Under the pieces are notes generated by a model, which ran no database searches, was not told where the DNA came from, and saw only the letters and a list, made by a program, of their open reading frames with translations. A stretch of DNA of 64,000 nucleotides from JANQIO01 sp043585095 (lineage in GTDB: Bacteria > Pseudomonadota > Gammaproteobacteria > Pseudomonadales > Halieaceae): positions 620,001 to 684,000 of the forward strand of contig CP121321.1 in assembly GCA_043585095.1 (NCBI GenBank). Reading direction: 5' to 3'. The translations under genes and the position numbers were made by a program. This document shows positions 35,718 to 44,348 of this stretch, one piece after another; the first letter of the stretch is position 1; every line of letters begins with the position of its first letter.

Positions 35718-37147
35718 TGACAACATTGCGATTCCTGGCTGCCGGCGCGCTGCTGCTGTGCAGTGTTGCGGCGGCTGCCCAGCGCAATGATCTGCCCAGC
35801 TTCGGCGAGTCCGGCGTCTTGCCCGTTGGTCAGGAATACACCATGGGCAGGGTCTGGCTGATGCGCTATCGCGCGGCCGTGCCGGCTGTGGAAGACCCGC
35901 TGTTGCAGTCCTACCTTGAAGAGCTGGTGTACACACTGGCTGAAACCAGCGAGCTTAAAGATCGACGCCTTCAATTGATTACGGTGGATAACCCTACCAT
36001 CAACGCTTTTGCGGTGCCGGGTGGTGTCGTGGGTGTACATAATGGGCTGGTGCGGCAGGCTGGCACCGAAGCTGAACTCGCCTCAGTCTTGACTCACGAG
36101 CTGGCCCACGTCAGCCAGCGCCACTTTTCCCGCGGCGTTGAAGACCGCGAACGTTCGCGTATTCCCTCGATGGTTGGCTTGCTGGGCGGCCTTGCTGCGA
36201 TTGCGGCAGGCTCCGGTGAAGCCGGTATCGCCGCCATCACCACCACTCAGGCCGCGGCCCAATCCAACCAGCTGCGCTTTAGTCGCGGGCATGAGCAGGA
36301 GGCGGACCGCATTGGCATTCAGAACCTGGCGAGGGCGGGTTTTGATCCAAACGGCGCCGCCAACATGTTTCAGGTGATGCAGTCATTGACCCGCGGCTCG
36401 CGACGCCCGCCAGAGTTTCTAATGACACACCCCCTGACCGAAAGTCGTATCGCTGACGCCCGCAATCGGGCGCGGCAGTATCCCCGGAAAGTGTATGCCG
36501 ATAACCCGGATTTTCAGCTCATGCGCATGCGGGTGCAGGTCGAGAGCTTCCGCGATGATGATGAAGCTGAGGCCTGGTTTCGCAAGCGGGTTGAGCGCAA
36601 GGGCCGTAACGCCGAGGCCTATCAATACGGGCTGGTGTTGACGCTGACGCGAGCGCGGGCGTTCGCCGACGCGATGGAGCTGTTGAAACCCTTGCGTGAG
36701 TATCGGCCGGATAGCTTGCCCTATATATTGGCCGAAGCCGACATTCACACCGAGTCGGGCGAATTTGATGATGCTTTAGCCTTACTGGGTAAGCACTGGA
36801 TGTTGATGCCAGGCAACTATCCACTCACCATGGCGGTATCCAAAACCCACTTGCGCGCGGGTCGCTACAGCGAAGCGGAATCCATCCTTGCCCAGCAGGC
36901 AAAGCGCAGGCCCAGCGATCCCTATGTTTGGTACGTGCTGGCAGAAACCCAGGGGCTTACCGGTAATAACTACGAACTGCATCAGTCCCGCGCCCAGTAC
37001 TTTTACCTGAATGGTCAAATGTTAGCCGCCAGGGCCCAGTTGGGTAATGCGCTGCAACTGGCCAGAGACGATGTCGCGCGCGAACGCATTCGAACCGAGC
37101 AGCGCTATATCGAAAATGCCGCGCGCGCACTGGGCCAAATGCGCTGA
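35717..37147 (+). CDS. M48-family periplasmic protease with TPR domain, BepA-like
   Basis: A 476-residue exported metallopeptidase. The signal peptide RFLAAGALLLCSVAAAAQ is followed by the M48 domain: FAVPGGVVGVHNGLV, the zinc motif HELAHVSQRHF (HExxH) and the third ligand in GHEQEADRIGIQNLARAGFDP (ExxD). From about residue 270, TPR-like helical repeats follow (EAEAWFRKRVERKGRNAEAYQYG and later). This is the layout of BepA/YfgC, which checks outer-membrane protein assembly. A start further upstream overlapping dcd in another frame is excluded, as the ATG at 35717 precedes the signal peptide directly. Confidence 0.93.
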   Translation: MTTLRFLAAGALLLCSVAAAAQRNDLPSFGESGVLPVGQEYTMGRVWLMRYRAAVPAVEDPLLQSYLEELVYTLAETSELKDRRLQLITVDNPTINAFAVPGGVVGVHNGLVRQAGTEAELASVLTHELAHVSQRHFSRGVEDRERSRIPSMVGLLGGLAAIAAGSGEAGIAAITTTQAAAQSNQLRFSRGHEQEADRIGIQNLARAGFDPNGAANMFQVMQSLTRGSRRPPEFLMTHPLTESRIADARNRARQYPRKVYADNPDFQLMRMRVQVESFRDDDEAEAWFRKRVERKGRNAEAYQYGLVLTLTRARAFADAMELLKPLREYRPDSLPYILAEADIHTESGEFDDALALLGKHWMLMPGNYPLTMAVSKTHLRAGRYSEAESILAQQAKRRPSDPYVWYVLAETQGLTGNNYELHQSRAQYFYLNGQMLAARAQLGNALQLARDDVARERIRTEQRYIENAARALGQMR

Positions 37148-37237
37148 GTGTCTCCGCGTGCGTCGCTCAATGATGCTTTGCTTTTGATCGCATGTTGCGT
37201 CGTCAAGTGCAGCAGGGGAAATCCCTGGTCGATCGGT

Positions 37238-37879
37238 TTACAGCGTGTCCACGTCAAGACCACAGCGCGGCAGCAGGTCACCATCCAGGGTGGCGCCGGA
37301 AGGCGTTAGCGCCAGACGCCGCTCGACGAACCACTGGGCGACCTGAGGATAAATCTGGTGCTCGCGCTGCTGCACCTCCTGTGCCAGCCCAGCGACCGAC
37401 GTCTGAGCATCGATTGGTACGGCAGCGAACAACACCGGGGGCCCGCCGTCCAACTCCTCTGTGACGAAGTGCACCGTTGCCCCGCCGTGGCTGTCGCCCG
37501 CGTCCAGCGCACGTTGATGCGTGTTAAGCCCGGGATATTTGGGTAACAGCGAGGGATGAATATTGAGCAGTTTGCCGCGGTACGACCCTATGAAAGATGG
37601 CGTAAGAATGCGCATAAAGCCGGCGAGTATCACCAGGTCAGGCTGAAAGGGCGCCATAGCGTCCAGCAAGGCCTGATCAAATGCAGCGCGGTCCGGGTAG
37701 AGGGTGTGATCGATCACGCGGCACGGTATGCCGACGTCCGCTGCGCGATGCAGCCCAGCGGCCTGGGGGCGGTTGCTTATCACCACGGCGACTTCCGCCG
37801 CCAGTCTGCCTTCATCACAGGCATCAATGAAGGCCTGCAGATTAGACCCACTGCCGGAAATCAAGACGGCGAGCTTCAT
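37238..37879 (-). CDS. purN: Phosphoribosylglycinamide formyltransferase
   Basis: A 213-residue enzyme of purine synthesis that formylates GAR with 10-formyl-THF. The SGSGSNLQAFIDAC phosphate-binding loop, LVILAGFMRIL, the catalytic Asn/His in LLNIHPSLLPKYPGL and the Asp in VHFVTEELDGGP are in order. Its start overlaps the purM stop by 4 bp, the conserved purMN pairing. The C-terminal 25 residues are longer than in E. coli but typical of Pseudomonas-like sequences. Confidence 0.97.
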   Translation of the reverse strand: MKLAVLISGSGSNLQAFIDACDEGRLAAEVAVVISNRPQAAGLHRAADVGIPCRVIDHTLYPDRAAFDQALLDAMAPFQPDLVILAGFMRILTPSFIGSYRGKLLNIHPSLLPKYPGLNTHQRALDAGDSHGGATVHFVTEELDGGPPVLFAAVPIDAQTSVAGLAQEVQQREHQIYPQVAQWFVERRLALTPSGATLDGDLLPRCGLDVDTL

Positions 37880-38961
37880 CCTTCGTTAAAGACTACCGAA
37901 TCATCGTGGCCGGCTTCGACACGCCCCAGGCGCCAAGCTGTCTCGCCTGCGGCCGCCAGCGCTTGCACACAGCGCTCGGCGTCGGCGTCTGCCACGCACA
38001 GGACCATGCCCACGCCGCAGTTAAAGGTTCTATACATTTCGTCCGTTGCCACACCGCCTGCGTCCTGCAGCCAGCTAAACACTGCGGGCCATTGCCAGCT
38101 TTGGGTATCGATGATCGCGCTGAGATGTTCCGGGAGTACCCGCGGCAAGTTCTCCGTCAAGCCCCCGCCAGTGATATGACTCAACGCCTTCACGGGCAGT
38201 TCGGCCGCCAGTGCCAGCAGGGGTTTGACGTAGATACGCGTGGGCTCCAGCAGCGCCTCACCTAGCGGCTGTCCGGCGAGGTCTTGATCGAGACTCGCTC
38301 CGCTATGGTCAAGTATTTTGCGAATCAACGAATAGCCGTTGCTGTGCGGGCCACTGGACGCCAGCGCGATAAGGCAATCTCCGTTCTGCACCGTGCTGCC
38401 GTCGATAATGCGGGACTTTTCGACAACACCCACGCAAAAGCCCGCCAGATCGTAGTCCTCGCCCTCGTACATGCCGGGCATTTCGGCGGTTTCGCCACCG
38501 GCTAAAGAGCAGCCCGCAAGTTCACAGCCGCGGCCGATACCTTCGACCACACTGGCTGCGGTTTCGACGGACAGTTTGCCGGTGGCGTAGTAGTCGAGAA
38601 AGAACAGCGGCTCCGCTCCGGTCACGGCCAGGTCGTTGACACACATGGCAACCAGATCGATACCGATACTGTCATGCTTGTTTAAGGTCATCGCCAGCTT
38701 CAGCTTGGTGCCGACCCCGTCAGTGCCTGAGACCAATACGGGTTCCGTGTAGCCTTTGGGAAGCTCACATAGCGCGCCAAACCCACCCAGACCGCTGAGC
38801 ATCTCTGGCCTGCGGGTGCGCTTGGCGACGTGCTTGATGCGCTCTACCAGGGCCTCGCCAGCGTCTATATCGACCCCCGCGTCTTTGTAACTCAACGACG
38901 TTTTGGGGGCGGGAGCAGAGGCGGAATCAGTGGAGTTGGAGGGATTGGCCGGGTCGCTCAT
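37876..38961 (-). CDS. purM: Phosphoribosylformylglycinamidine cyclo-ligase (AIR synthetase)
   Basis: A 361-residue enzyme that closes FGAM to AIR with ATP. Recognised are SYKDAGVDIDAGEALVERIK at the N-terminus, LSGLGGFGALCELP, VSGTDGVGTKLKLA (ATP/metal loop), DLVAMCVNDLAVTGAEPLFFLDYYATGKL, GCSLAGGETAEMPGMY and SHITGGGLTENLPRVLP. The first 20 residues are a Ser/Ala/Pro-rich extension of low complexity. It leads the purM-purN operon and is divergent from the DUF2066 gene. Confidence 0.97.
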   Translation of the reverse strand: MSDPANPSNSTDSASAPAPKTSLSYKDAGVDIDAGEALVERIKHVAKRTRRPEMLSGLGGFGALCELPKGYTEPVLVSGTDGVGTKLKLAMTLNKHDSIGIDLVAMCVNDLAVTGAEPLFFLDYYATGKLSVETAASVVEGIGRGCELAGCSLAGGETAEMPGMYEGEDYDLAGFCVGVVEKSRIIDGSTVQNGDCLIALASSGPHSNGYSLIRKILDHSGASLDQDLAGQPLGEALLEPTRIYVKPLLALAAELPVKALSHITGGGLTENLPRVLPEHLSAIIDTQSWQWPAVFSWLQDAGGVATDEMYRTFNCGVGMVLCVADADAERCVQALAAAGETAWRLGRVEAGHDDSVVFNEG

Positions 38962-39034
38962 AGATGGGACTACGTGAAAAAGCCGATATTCTATCCTGTC
39001 GCGCTAAACCCCGGTACTGCTAAAATCGCGTGTA

Positions 39035-40198
39035 ATGAGTCTGAGCATTCAAAAATGGCTAAACGCGACGCTGCAAGCACATGCGGCTTTGCGCCGGCGT
39101 TTGGGTGCGCGTTGCGTGTTTATGCCGCTGCGGCGGGCGCTTGGCGCAACCGCCCTGGTCGTCGTTACAGCGTTGAGTCATTCGACGCGGGCTGAGCAGG
39201 TAGAGGGTCTACATCAGGGCGTCGTCAGCGTTGCCGATCACGGCCAGGCGGCGCTGCAGTCGGGAACACGCGCCGCGCTTGAGCAGGTGCTGTTAAAGGT
39301 ATCGGGACACCCGAGCGTACTCGATAACGAACGTTTGACCGATGCACTACAGGATGCGACACGCTACATGCAGCGCTATCGTTATGTACGCGATGATGAT
39401 GCCCTGTCGCTGGAAGTCGATTTCGACCCCGCCTCTGTCAACGCGTTGCTGCGCGAAAACGGCTCCCCTCTATGGACCTCTAATCGTCCCGCTGTCTTGG
39501 TGTGGTTGGTTTTAGAGGATGCTAATGGCCGGCGGCTCGCCACGCCGGATTCTGATCCGGGGGTATTTTCAGCACTGCAGAATGCCATGGTTAGACGCGG
39601 TGTGCCGCAGGCGTACCCGCTTTATGATCTCGCTGATTTACAGGCGGCAGGGCTGGATGCACTGTGGCGACTTGACGAATTGACGGTGTACCGGGCCTCA
39701 AGGCGTTACGGGAATGACAACGTCGTGGTAGGCCGCTTCAAGGCCTTGCCAGATGGCAGCTGGCTGGGTGATTGGACCTACCTCTATAGGCAGGACAGCA
39801 GTTCCGGCAGTCTCTACCGGCAAGACACACAAGCCGTTGCGGACCGAATCGCCAACTTCGTTGCTGACCGAATGGCGCCGCGCTATGCAGTGGCCGCCGG
39901 CGACGGTGAACGTAGCCTGCTGGTGCGGGTTGACTCGGTGCAGAGCTTTGACGATTACAGCGTGCTGTTGGAAACCTTCATGGACGTCGAGTTTGTCAGC
40001 AGGGCGTGGCTCGCCTACTTTGATAGCAGGCGCACGCCGGGCGGTCCGAGCGCCGTGTTCAGGCTTACTGCGCAGGCGGATGCGGACTCACTGGAACGCG
40101 TTTTGGCGCTGGATCGCCGACTGCAGCGCAATACGCAACCATCGCCTCTTCCCCGGGGCCCCCTCGGTATCGAGCTGAGCTATAGGTGGTTGCCATGA
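39035..40198 (+). CDS. DUF2066 exported protein
   Basis: A 387-residue protein between purM and a PerM-like permease, the standard gammaproteobacterial position of DUF2066 proteins. The body begins QGVVSVADHGQAALQSGTRAALEQVLLKVSGHPS, a family feature, and the C-terminus is LGIELSYRWLP. A clean signal peptide begins at the internal ATG at 39122 (MPLRRALGATALVVVTAL...), so translation may really begin there, giving 358 residues. Function is unknown; periplasmic. Its stop overlaps the next start (ATGATGA region). Confidence 0.85.
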   Translation: MSLSIQKWLNATLQAHAALRRRLGARCVFMPLRRALGATALVVVTALSHSTRAEQVEGLHQGVVSVADHGQAALQSGTRAALEQVLLKVSGHPSVLDNERLTDALQDATRYMQRYRYVRDDDALSLEVDFDPASVNALLRENGSPLWTSNRPAVLVWLVLEDANGRRLATPDSDPGVFSALQNAMVRRGVPQAYPLYDLADLQAAGLDALWRLDELTVYRASRRYGNDNVVVGRFKALPDGSWLGDWTYLYRQDSSSGSLYRQDTQAVADRIANFVADRMAPRYAVAAGDGERSLLVRVDSVQSFDDYSVLLETFMDVEFVSRAWLAYFDSRRTPGGPSAVFRLTAQADADSLERVLALDRRLQRNTQPSPLPRGPLGIELSYRWLP

Positions 40199-41352
40199 TG
40201 CGGCCGACTCGCACCTTCCTGGGGCTTCCACTGCTGTTAACGCTGGCGGTGCTGACGTGGCTGCTGTTTGAGCTGATGCCCATACTGACGCCATTTGTCG
40301 CTGGCGCACTGATCGCCTATCTCGGTGACCCGGCAACGGACTGGCTCGAAGAGCGGGGTATGAGTCGCAGTCTTGCCTCTGGCACGGTCTTTCTGGGCCT
40401 GGGCATGGTGCTGCTGGGTGCATTACTCATTGTGCTGCCCTTGCTGGTGAGTCAGCTCAACACGCTGATTCGCGGCGTGCCGGTTGCCTATAACTGGGTG
40501 ACGTCGTCCGTGTTGCCTTGGGCCTGGAACGTGCTGGACTTGCCGGCGGAGACGGTGCCCAGCTTGAAAGTGAAGTCAACGCTGGCAGAGAACTGGCAGT
40601 CAGTGGGCAAGCTGTTGGCGTCTGCGGGAGCCTACATTACTGGCTCGGGGGTTAACTTTCTGGTGTCTCTGGGCAACCTGGTGCTGATTCCCGTGGTGGC
40701 GTTCTATTTGCTAAGAGACTGGGACAAACTGACACCCAAGGCATTGAGGCTGCTGCCGGAAGACTGGCAGCAACGAGGTGCCTCCCTGGCAAGCGAGTGC
40801 GACGAAGTCATTGGCGCCTTTCTTCGTGGCCAGCTGCTGGTGATGCTGTCATTGGCGGTGATCTATTCGACAGGGCTCGCTATCGTTGGGTTAGATCTGG
40901 CTGTTGCCATCGGTGTTTTCGCTGGGCTATTTGCCATCGTTCCCTATCTCGGCACGCTATCGGGTATCCTGGCCGCCGCAGTCGCGGCGTGGGTTCAGTT
41001 CGGTGACTGGCCGATGTTGCTCGCGGTGGCCGCGGTATTCTCATTTGGTCAGCTCGTTGAGAGTTATCTACTGACGCCGATTCTGGTCGGCGACCGCATC
41101 GGCCTGCATCCTGTGGCGGTTATTTTTGCAGTGCTCGCCGGTGGCCAGCTGGCTGGTTTCATAGGCGTTTTAGTCGGTTTGCCGGTGGCAGCCGTGGTGG
41201 CGGTTCTGCTGCGGCATATCAACGACTATTACCGTGCTACCGAGTTTTACACCAGCGATACCGATGACGGCGGCCAAAGCGAAGAAGCGCAGCAAAACAA
41301 TGGCGATGAGGCCGCGGCGTCGAATCAGGATGAGCCGGAAACCAGTGACTAA
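40195..41352 (+). CDS. AI-2E family transporter (PerM-like)
   Basis: A 385-residue inner-membrane protein with about eight helices and the family layout: two N-terminal helices, a soluble insert (about 80-150), then SLGNLVLIPVVAFYLLRDWD, the FLRGQLLVMLSLAVIYSTGL block and ILVGDRIGLHPVAVIFAVLAGGQLAGFIGVLVGLPVAA. The family exports diverse small molecules or ions; the autoinducer role applies only to TqsA. The ATG at 40195 overlaps the DUF2066 stop. An acidic, Gln/Asn-rich tail follows the last helix. Co-operonic with hda, as in pseudomonads. Confidence 0.9.
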   Translation: MMRPTRTFLGLPLLLTLAVLTWLLFELMPILTPFVAGALIAYLGDPATDWLEERGMSRSLASGTVFLGLGMVLLGALLIVLPLLVSQLNTLIRGVPVAYNWVTSSVLPWAWNVLDLPAETVPSLKVKSTLAENWQSVGKLLASAGAYITGSGVNFLVSLGNLVLIPVVAFYLLRDWDKLTPKALRLLPEDWQQRGASLASECDEVIGAFLRGQLLVMLSLAVIYSTGLAIVGLDLAVAIGVFAGLFAIVPYLGTLSGILAAAVAAWVQFGDWPMLLAVAAVFSFGQLVESYLLTPILVGDRIGLHPVAVIFAVLAGGQLAGFIGVLVGLPVAAVVAVLLRHINDYYRATEFYTSDTDDGGQSEEAQQNNGDEAAASNQDEPETSD

Positions 41353-42031
41353 TACGCAGCTGCCGCTGGCGGTGCAGTTGCGTGACGAGGCGACCCTGGA
41401 CAACTTCTGGTTCAGTGATCGGTTGTTGCCCCTGCGGGCACTGCTGCAAGATCCAGGCGAGGAGCAGTCACTTTTTGTACACGGCCCTTCTGGCAGCGGC
41501 CGCAGTCACCTCTTGCAGGCCGCCTGCCAGAACGCCGCCTCAGGCACCGCGCTGTATCTACCCATGGCCGACATGCATGAGATGTCACCAGAGGCGATTC
41601 TGGATGGCATCGAAGGCCTGGATCTGGTTTGTTTAGACGATCTGCAGTGGGTGGTGGGGTCGGGCGGCTGGGAAGAGGCCTTGTTTCACCTTATCAATCG
41701 GTCACGAGAAACTGGATGCACCCTGTTTTTTGCCGCCGATGCCGCTCCATCGGGTCTCTCCATTTCCCTTAAAGATCTAGCTTCACGATTGGCCTGGAGT
41801 ACCGTGTTTCAACTCGCTGTACCCGCCGATGAAGAAAAGCAGCGAATCCTGCAATTTCGGGCAGGCCGCCGAGGCATGACTCTTGATGATGACGTGGCGC
41901 GCTATATTCTGTCGCGTGCATCCCGGGATATGAGCGAGCTAATCGCGCTGCTGGACAGACTGGATCGGGATTCGATTACCCGCAAACGCCCACTAACCAT
42001 TCCCTTCGTGAAGGAGTCTCTCGACTGGTAG
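41330..42031 (+). CDS. hda: Hda, regulatory inactivator of DnaA
   Basis: A 233-residue AAA+ protein that, with the sliding clamp, triggers hydrolysis of DnaA-bound ATP after replication starts. The N-terminal QLPLAVQLRD is the clamp-binding motif, GPSGSGRSHLLQA the Walker A, LVCLDDLQWV the Walker B, and SRLAWSTVFQL contains the box VII arginine region. Length equals E. coli Hda. The ATG at 41330 overlaps the permease by 23 bp; a GTG at 41345 is an alternative that keeps the clamp motif. Confidence 0.93.
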   Translation: MSRKPVTNTQLPLAVQLRDEATLDNFWFSDRLLPLRALLQDPGEEQSLFVHGPSGSGRSHLLQAACQNAASGTALYLPMADMHEMSPEAILDGIEGLDLVCLDDLQWVVGSGGWEEALFHLINRSRETGCTLFFAADAAPSGLSISLKDLASRLAWSTVFQLAVPADEEKQRILQFRAGRRGMTLDDDVARYILSRASRDMSELIALLDRLDRDSITRKRPLTIPFVKESLDW

Positions 42032-42325
42032 TCAGTAGTTTGCTCTCAACAGTTAGGCAGCTTGCTCTGAACAGGTAGTGGCAAGAGGCACGGTCAGAAA
42101 TCTATGTGCCGGTCGCGCAGGCAGTGAGTGTCTGCGGCAGGTCAAAGTTTAAACACCTTGTCATACCGGTTTGCTGTATAAGCGCCGGCAGGCTTGGTAT
42201 TCTAGCTGCAGAAAAACAACGCGGCTTATACAGACGCTTTTCACACTTGTTTTGAAAGCGCATTCGCCGTAACAACAATCGCAGGCCTGGCCATGCGTTA
42301 TAAAACTCTCCGAAGGAGCCCGCAC
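42032..42325 (+). promoter_or_regulatory. Leader region upstream of the OmpA/OprF-like porin
   Basis: A 294-bp gap. The first 50 bp hold an imperfect repeat (ttgctctcaacag, 42042-42054; ttgctctgaacag about 22 bp later). An extended -10-like TGgTATTCT is at 42196-42203, and the ATG at 42326 is preceded by AAGGAG with 7-bp spacing. A long untranslated leader is usual for OmpA-type mRNAs. No further RNA structure could be assigned. Confidence 0.35.
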
Positions 42326-43411
42326 ATGCACGTCCGAACAGTTTCCTTACCCGCCCTGATGGGGGCCGCCATGGGTCTAGCCCTTTGCCTGGCAGTCGTC
42401 ACGCCGGCGCAAGCCGAAGTTCCACTGACCTTTACGCTGGGTGGCACGTCCAACTTTTTTGATAATGACCGGGAGGTCGATGACGAAGTCACGCCATTTG
42501 CTGCGGCAGAGTATCGATTCACCGAACGCTGGGCGACTGAAATCTGGTTCGCCGATGGTGAAACAGATGGCGATAACGGCTTTGATGCAGACATCACGCG
42601 TTGGCATCTGGATGCACTTTACTACCTCACGCCTCGCGGCAAGTTGCACCCTTATCTGGCGGGCGGCGTGGGCCAACTCGACCGCGAGTGGGACGTGCCT
42701 AACGGCAATCTGGACGAGGTTGATGAAGAGCTCAACTTCGGCGGTGGTGCGCATTTCTTCCTGACGGACAACCTGAGCCTGCGCGGTGATGCTCGCTACT
42801 TGTATGGTATGGATGACAACACCAGCGACTTTACACTTTCGTTGGCACTCTCCTACCGATTTGGTGGCAAGACCGAGCGCAAAGCCGCTGCCGAACCGGT
42901 AGCAGCCGCTGCGGTCGCTGCCACATCGGTTGCCGCACCGGTAGACACTGATGGCGATGGCGTCATGGACAAAGATGATGCCTGCCCGAATTCGCCGGCT
43001 GGTGCCAAAGTCGACGAGCGCGGCTGTAAGATGCGCTTCGTGCAGGGCGAATCTGCCGCTCTCGATGTACGCTTCGCGTTTGACTCTGCTGTCGTCGATG
43101 ATAGCTATTTGGACGATATCAAAGAGTTTGCGGACTTCTTGAAGCGCCACCCTGACGCGACGGCCACCATCGAAGCACACACGGACAGCATGGGTCCCGA
43201 GGACTACAATCTGTCACTGTCACAGCGACGCGCCGAATCCGTTATCGATATTCTTGAGGACCGTTTCGATGTTCCCGCCGGACAGCTTACTGCCAAAGGC
43301 TTTGGTGAAAGTGAGCCGCTGGCAGACAACGCTACGCCGCTGGGGCGCGCTAAAAACCGTCGCGTTATGGCCAACCTCGAAGTTGAAGACGAGATGGTCG
43401 TCGACGAATAA
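42326..43411 (+). CDS. OmpA/OprF-family outer-membrane protein
   Basis: A 361-residue outer-membrane protein. A signal peptide (MHVRTVSLPALMGAAMGLAL...PAQA) is followed by an eight-strand beta-barrel domain (TFTLGGTSNFFDND to LSLALSYRFGG), an Ala/Val-rich hinge, a calcium-binding thrombospondin type 3-like DTDGDGVMDKDDACPNSP, two Cys, and a peptidoglycan-binding OmpA C-domain with TIEAHTDSMGPEDYNLSLSQRRAESV and GFGESEPLADNAT..GRAKNRRV. The ATG at 42326 has a clear AAGGAG; an earlier ATG at 42293 would push the signal peptide 11 residues in. Strong twin terminators follow. Confidence 0.95.
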   Translation: MHVRTVSLPALMGAAMGLALCLAVVTPAQAEVPLTFTLGGTSNFFDNDREVDDEVTPFAAAEYRFTERWATEIWFADGETDGDNGFDADITRWHLDALYYLTPRGKLHPYLAGGVGQLDREWDVPNGNLDEVDEELNFGGGAHFFLTDNLSLRGDARYLYGMDDNTSDFTLSLALSYRFGGKTERKAAAEPVAAAAVAATSVAAPVDTDGDGVMDKDDACPNSPAGAKVDERGCKMRFVQGESAALDVRFAFDSAVVDDSYLDDIKEFADFLKRHPDATATIEAHTDSMGPEDYNLSLSQRRAESVIDILEDRFDVPAGQLTAKGFGESEPLADNATPLGRAKNRRVMANLEVEDEMVVDE

Positions 43412-43419
43412 GGTGCGAC

Positions 43420-43446
43420 ACCGGCTGTGTTGATGGCCGGTTTTTT
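43420..43446 (+). terminator. Rho-independent terminator 1 after the OmpA-like gene
   Basis: ACCGGC (43420-43425) pairs with GCCGGT (43436-43441) across a 10-nt loop and runs into six T residues. It lies 9 bp after the stop codon. Confidence 0.85.
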
Positions 43447-43452
43447 CTTCTT

Positions 43453-43483
43453 AACGCCGGGCTCTCTGAGTCCGGCGTTTTTC
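43453..43483 (+). terminator. Rho-independent terminator 2 after the OmpA-like gene
   Basis: AACGCCGG (43453-43460) pairs with CCGGCGTT (43472-43479), with CTC/GAG able to pair in the loop, followed by TTTC. Tandem to the first, it suggests very high porin expression that must be insulated from the convergent gene. In the minus direction the A-rich flank also allows bidirectional use. Confidence 0.85.
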
Positions 43484-43556
43484 GTTCTGAAAACAACAGA
43501 TGACGCCTGGAGGCCTTGGTCTCACCGACCTGCAGGGGCGAGCACTAGCGGAGCCG

Positions 43557-44348
43557 CTAGCGCATTAATTCGAAGCTGTCGCCGTCGCCAAGGGCCTGAA
43601 ACTTTTCGCGGTAGCGGAGTAGGGGTTCAGCCTGAAGCGTCGCGTGAAACACGCCTTGTTGATCTTCGCAGTCCAGTAGCATAACGCCATCTGCGGCCAG
43701 CGCGAGACTGTCGCCGGCATAGTCCAGCCCATTGCCATCGCTGCCCACCCGATTTACGCCGACACAGCAAGCCTGGTTCTCGATAGCTCGCGCAATTAAC
43801 AGCTGCCGCCAGTGAATACGGCGCTTGGCTGGCCAATTGGCGACGACTAGCAAGAGGTCGTAGCTGTCTTCGTGGGGCGACGGTCGATTGCGCATCCATA
43901 CGGGGAAGCGCAGGTCGTAGCAGATCATCGGTGCGATTCGCCAACCCCGCCAGCTCAGAACCGGCCGCCGGCTGCCGGCGCTGTAGTGATTCTGCTCGCC
44001 GGACAGCGTAAACAGATGACGTTTGTCATAGTAGTCGCTGAGGCCGTCCGCTGTGACAAACAGTAATCGGTTATAGCAGCGTCCCTGGTCGCGCACCGCG
44101 ATCGATCCTGTGATGGCGACATCGTACTGGGCGGCGAGGCTTTGTAGCCAGGGCAGGGTGTCGGCTGCTTGATCTTCCGCGATTGCCTGGGAGTTCATGG
44201 AGAAACCGGTGGTGAACATTTCCGGCAGCACGACCAGGTCAGTGGATGGTGGCAGTGCTGACAGCAACTCGCTCAATGCTTGACGGTTCTGCTCGGGCGC
44301 CTCCCACGCAAGTGCCGTTTGTACCATCGCTACGTTTAAATCCTGCAC
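43557..44348 (-). CDS. Omega-amidase (YafV-type, nitrilase superfamily)
   Basis: A 263-residue carbon-nitrogen hydrolase. The catalytic triad is Glu43 (VVLPEMFTTGFS), Lys in YYDKRHLF and Cys in PMICYDLRFPVW. The sequence type is the YafV/Nit2 omega-amidase that hydrolyses 2-oxoglutaramate or 2-oxosuccinamate, removing the product of glutamine- or asparagine-dependent transamination. Its start overlaps the stop of the adjacent aminotransferase by 13 bp, and such pairs act together. A deaminated-glutathione amidase role is the main alternative. Confidence 0.92.
   Translation of the reverse strand: MQDLNVAMVQTALAWEAPEQNRQALSELLSALPPSTDLVVLPEMFTTGFSMNSQAIAEDQAADTLPWLQSLAAQYDVAITGSIAVRDQGRCYNRLLFVTADGLSDYYDKRHLFTLSGEQNHYSAGSRRPVLSWRGWRIAPMICYDLRFPVWMRNRPSPHEDSYDLLLVVANWPAKRRIHWRQLLIARAIENQACCVGVNRVGSDGNGLDYAGDSLALAADGVMLLDCEDQQGVFHATLQAEPLLRYREKFQALGDGDSFELMR

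Noticed and set aside
42377..43180. 267-residue minus-strand frame opposite the porin
   Set aside because: Shadow of the OmpA-like gene with no signature of its own.
43427..43684. 85-residue plus-strand frame after the porin
   Set aside because: It covers both terminators and runs into the omega-amidase gene; no Shine-Dalgarno or homology.
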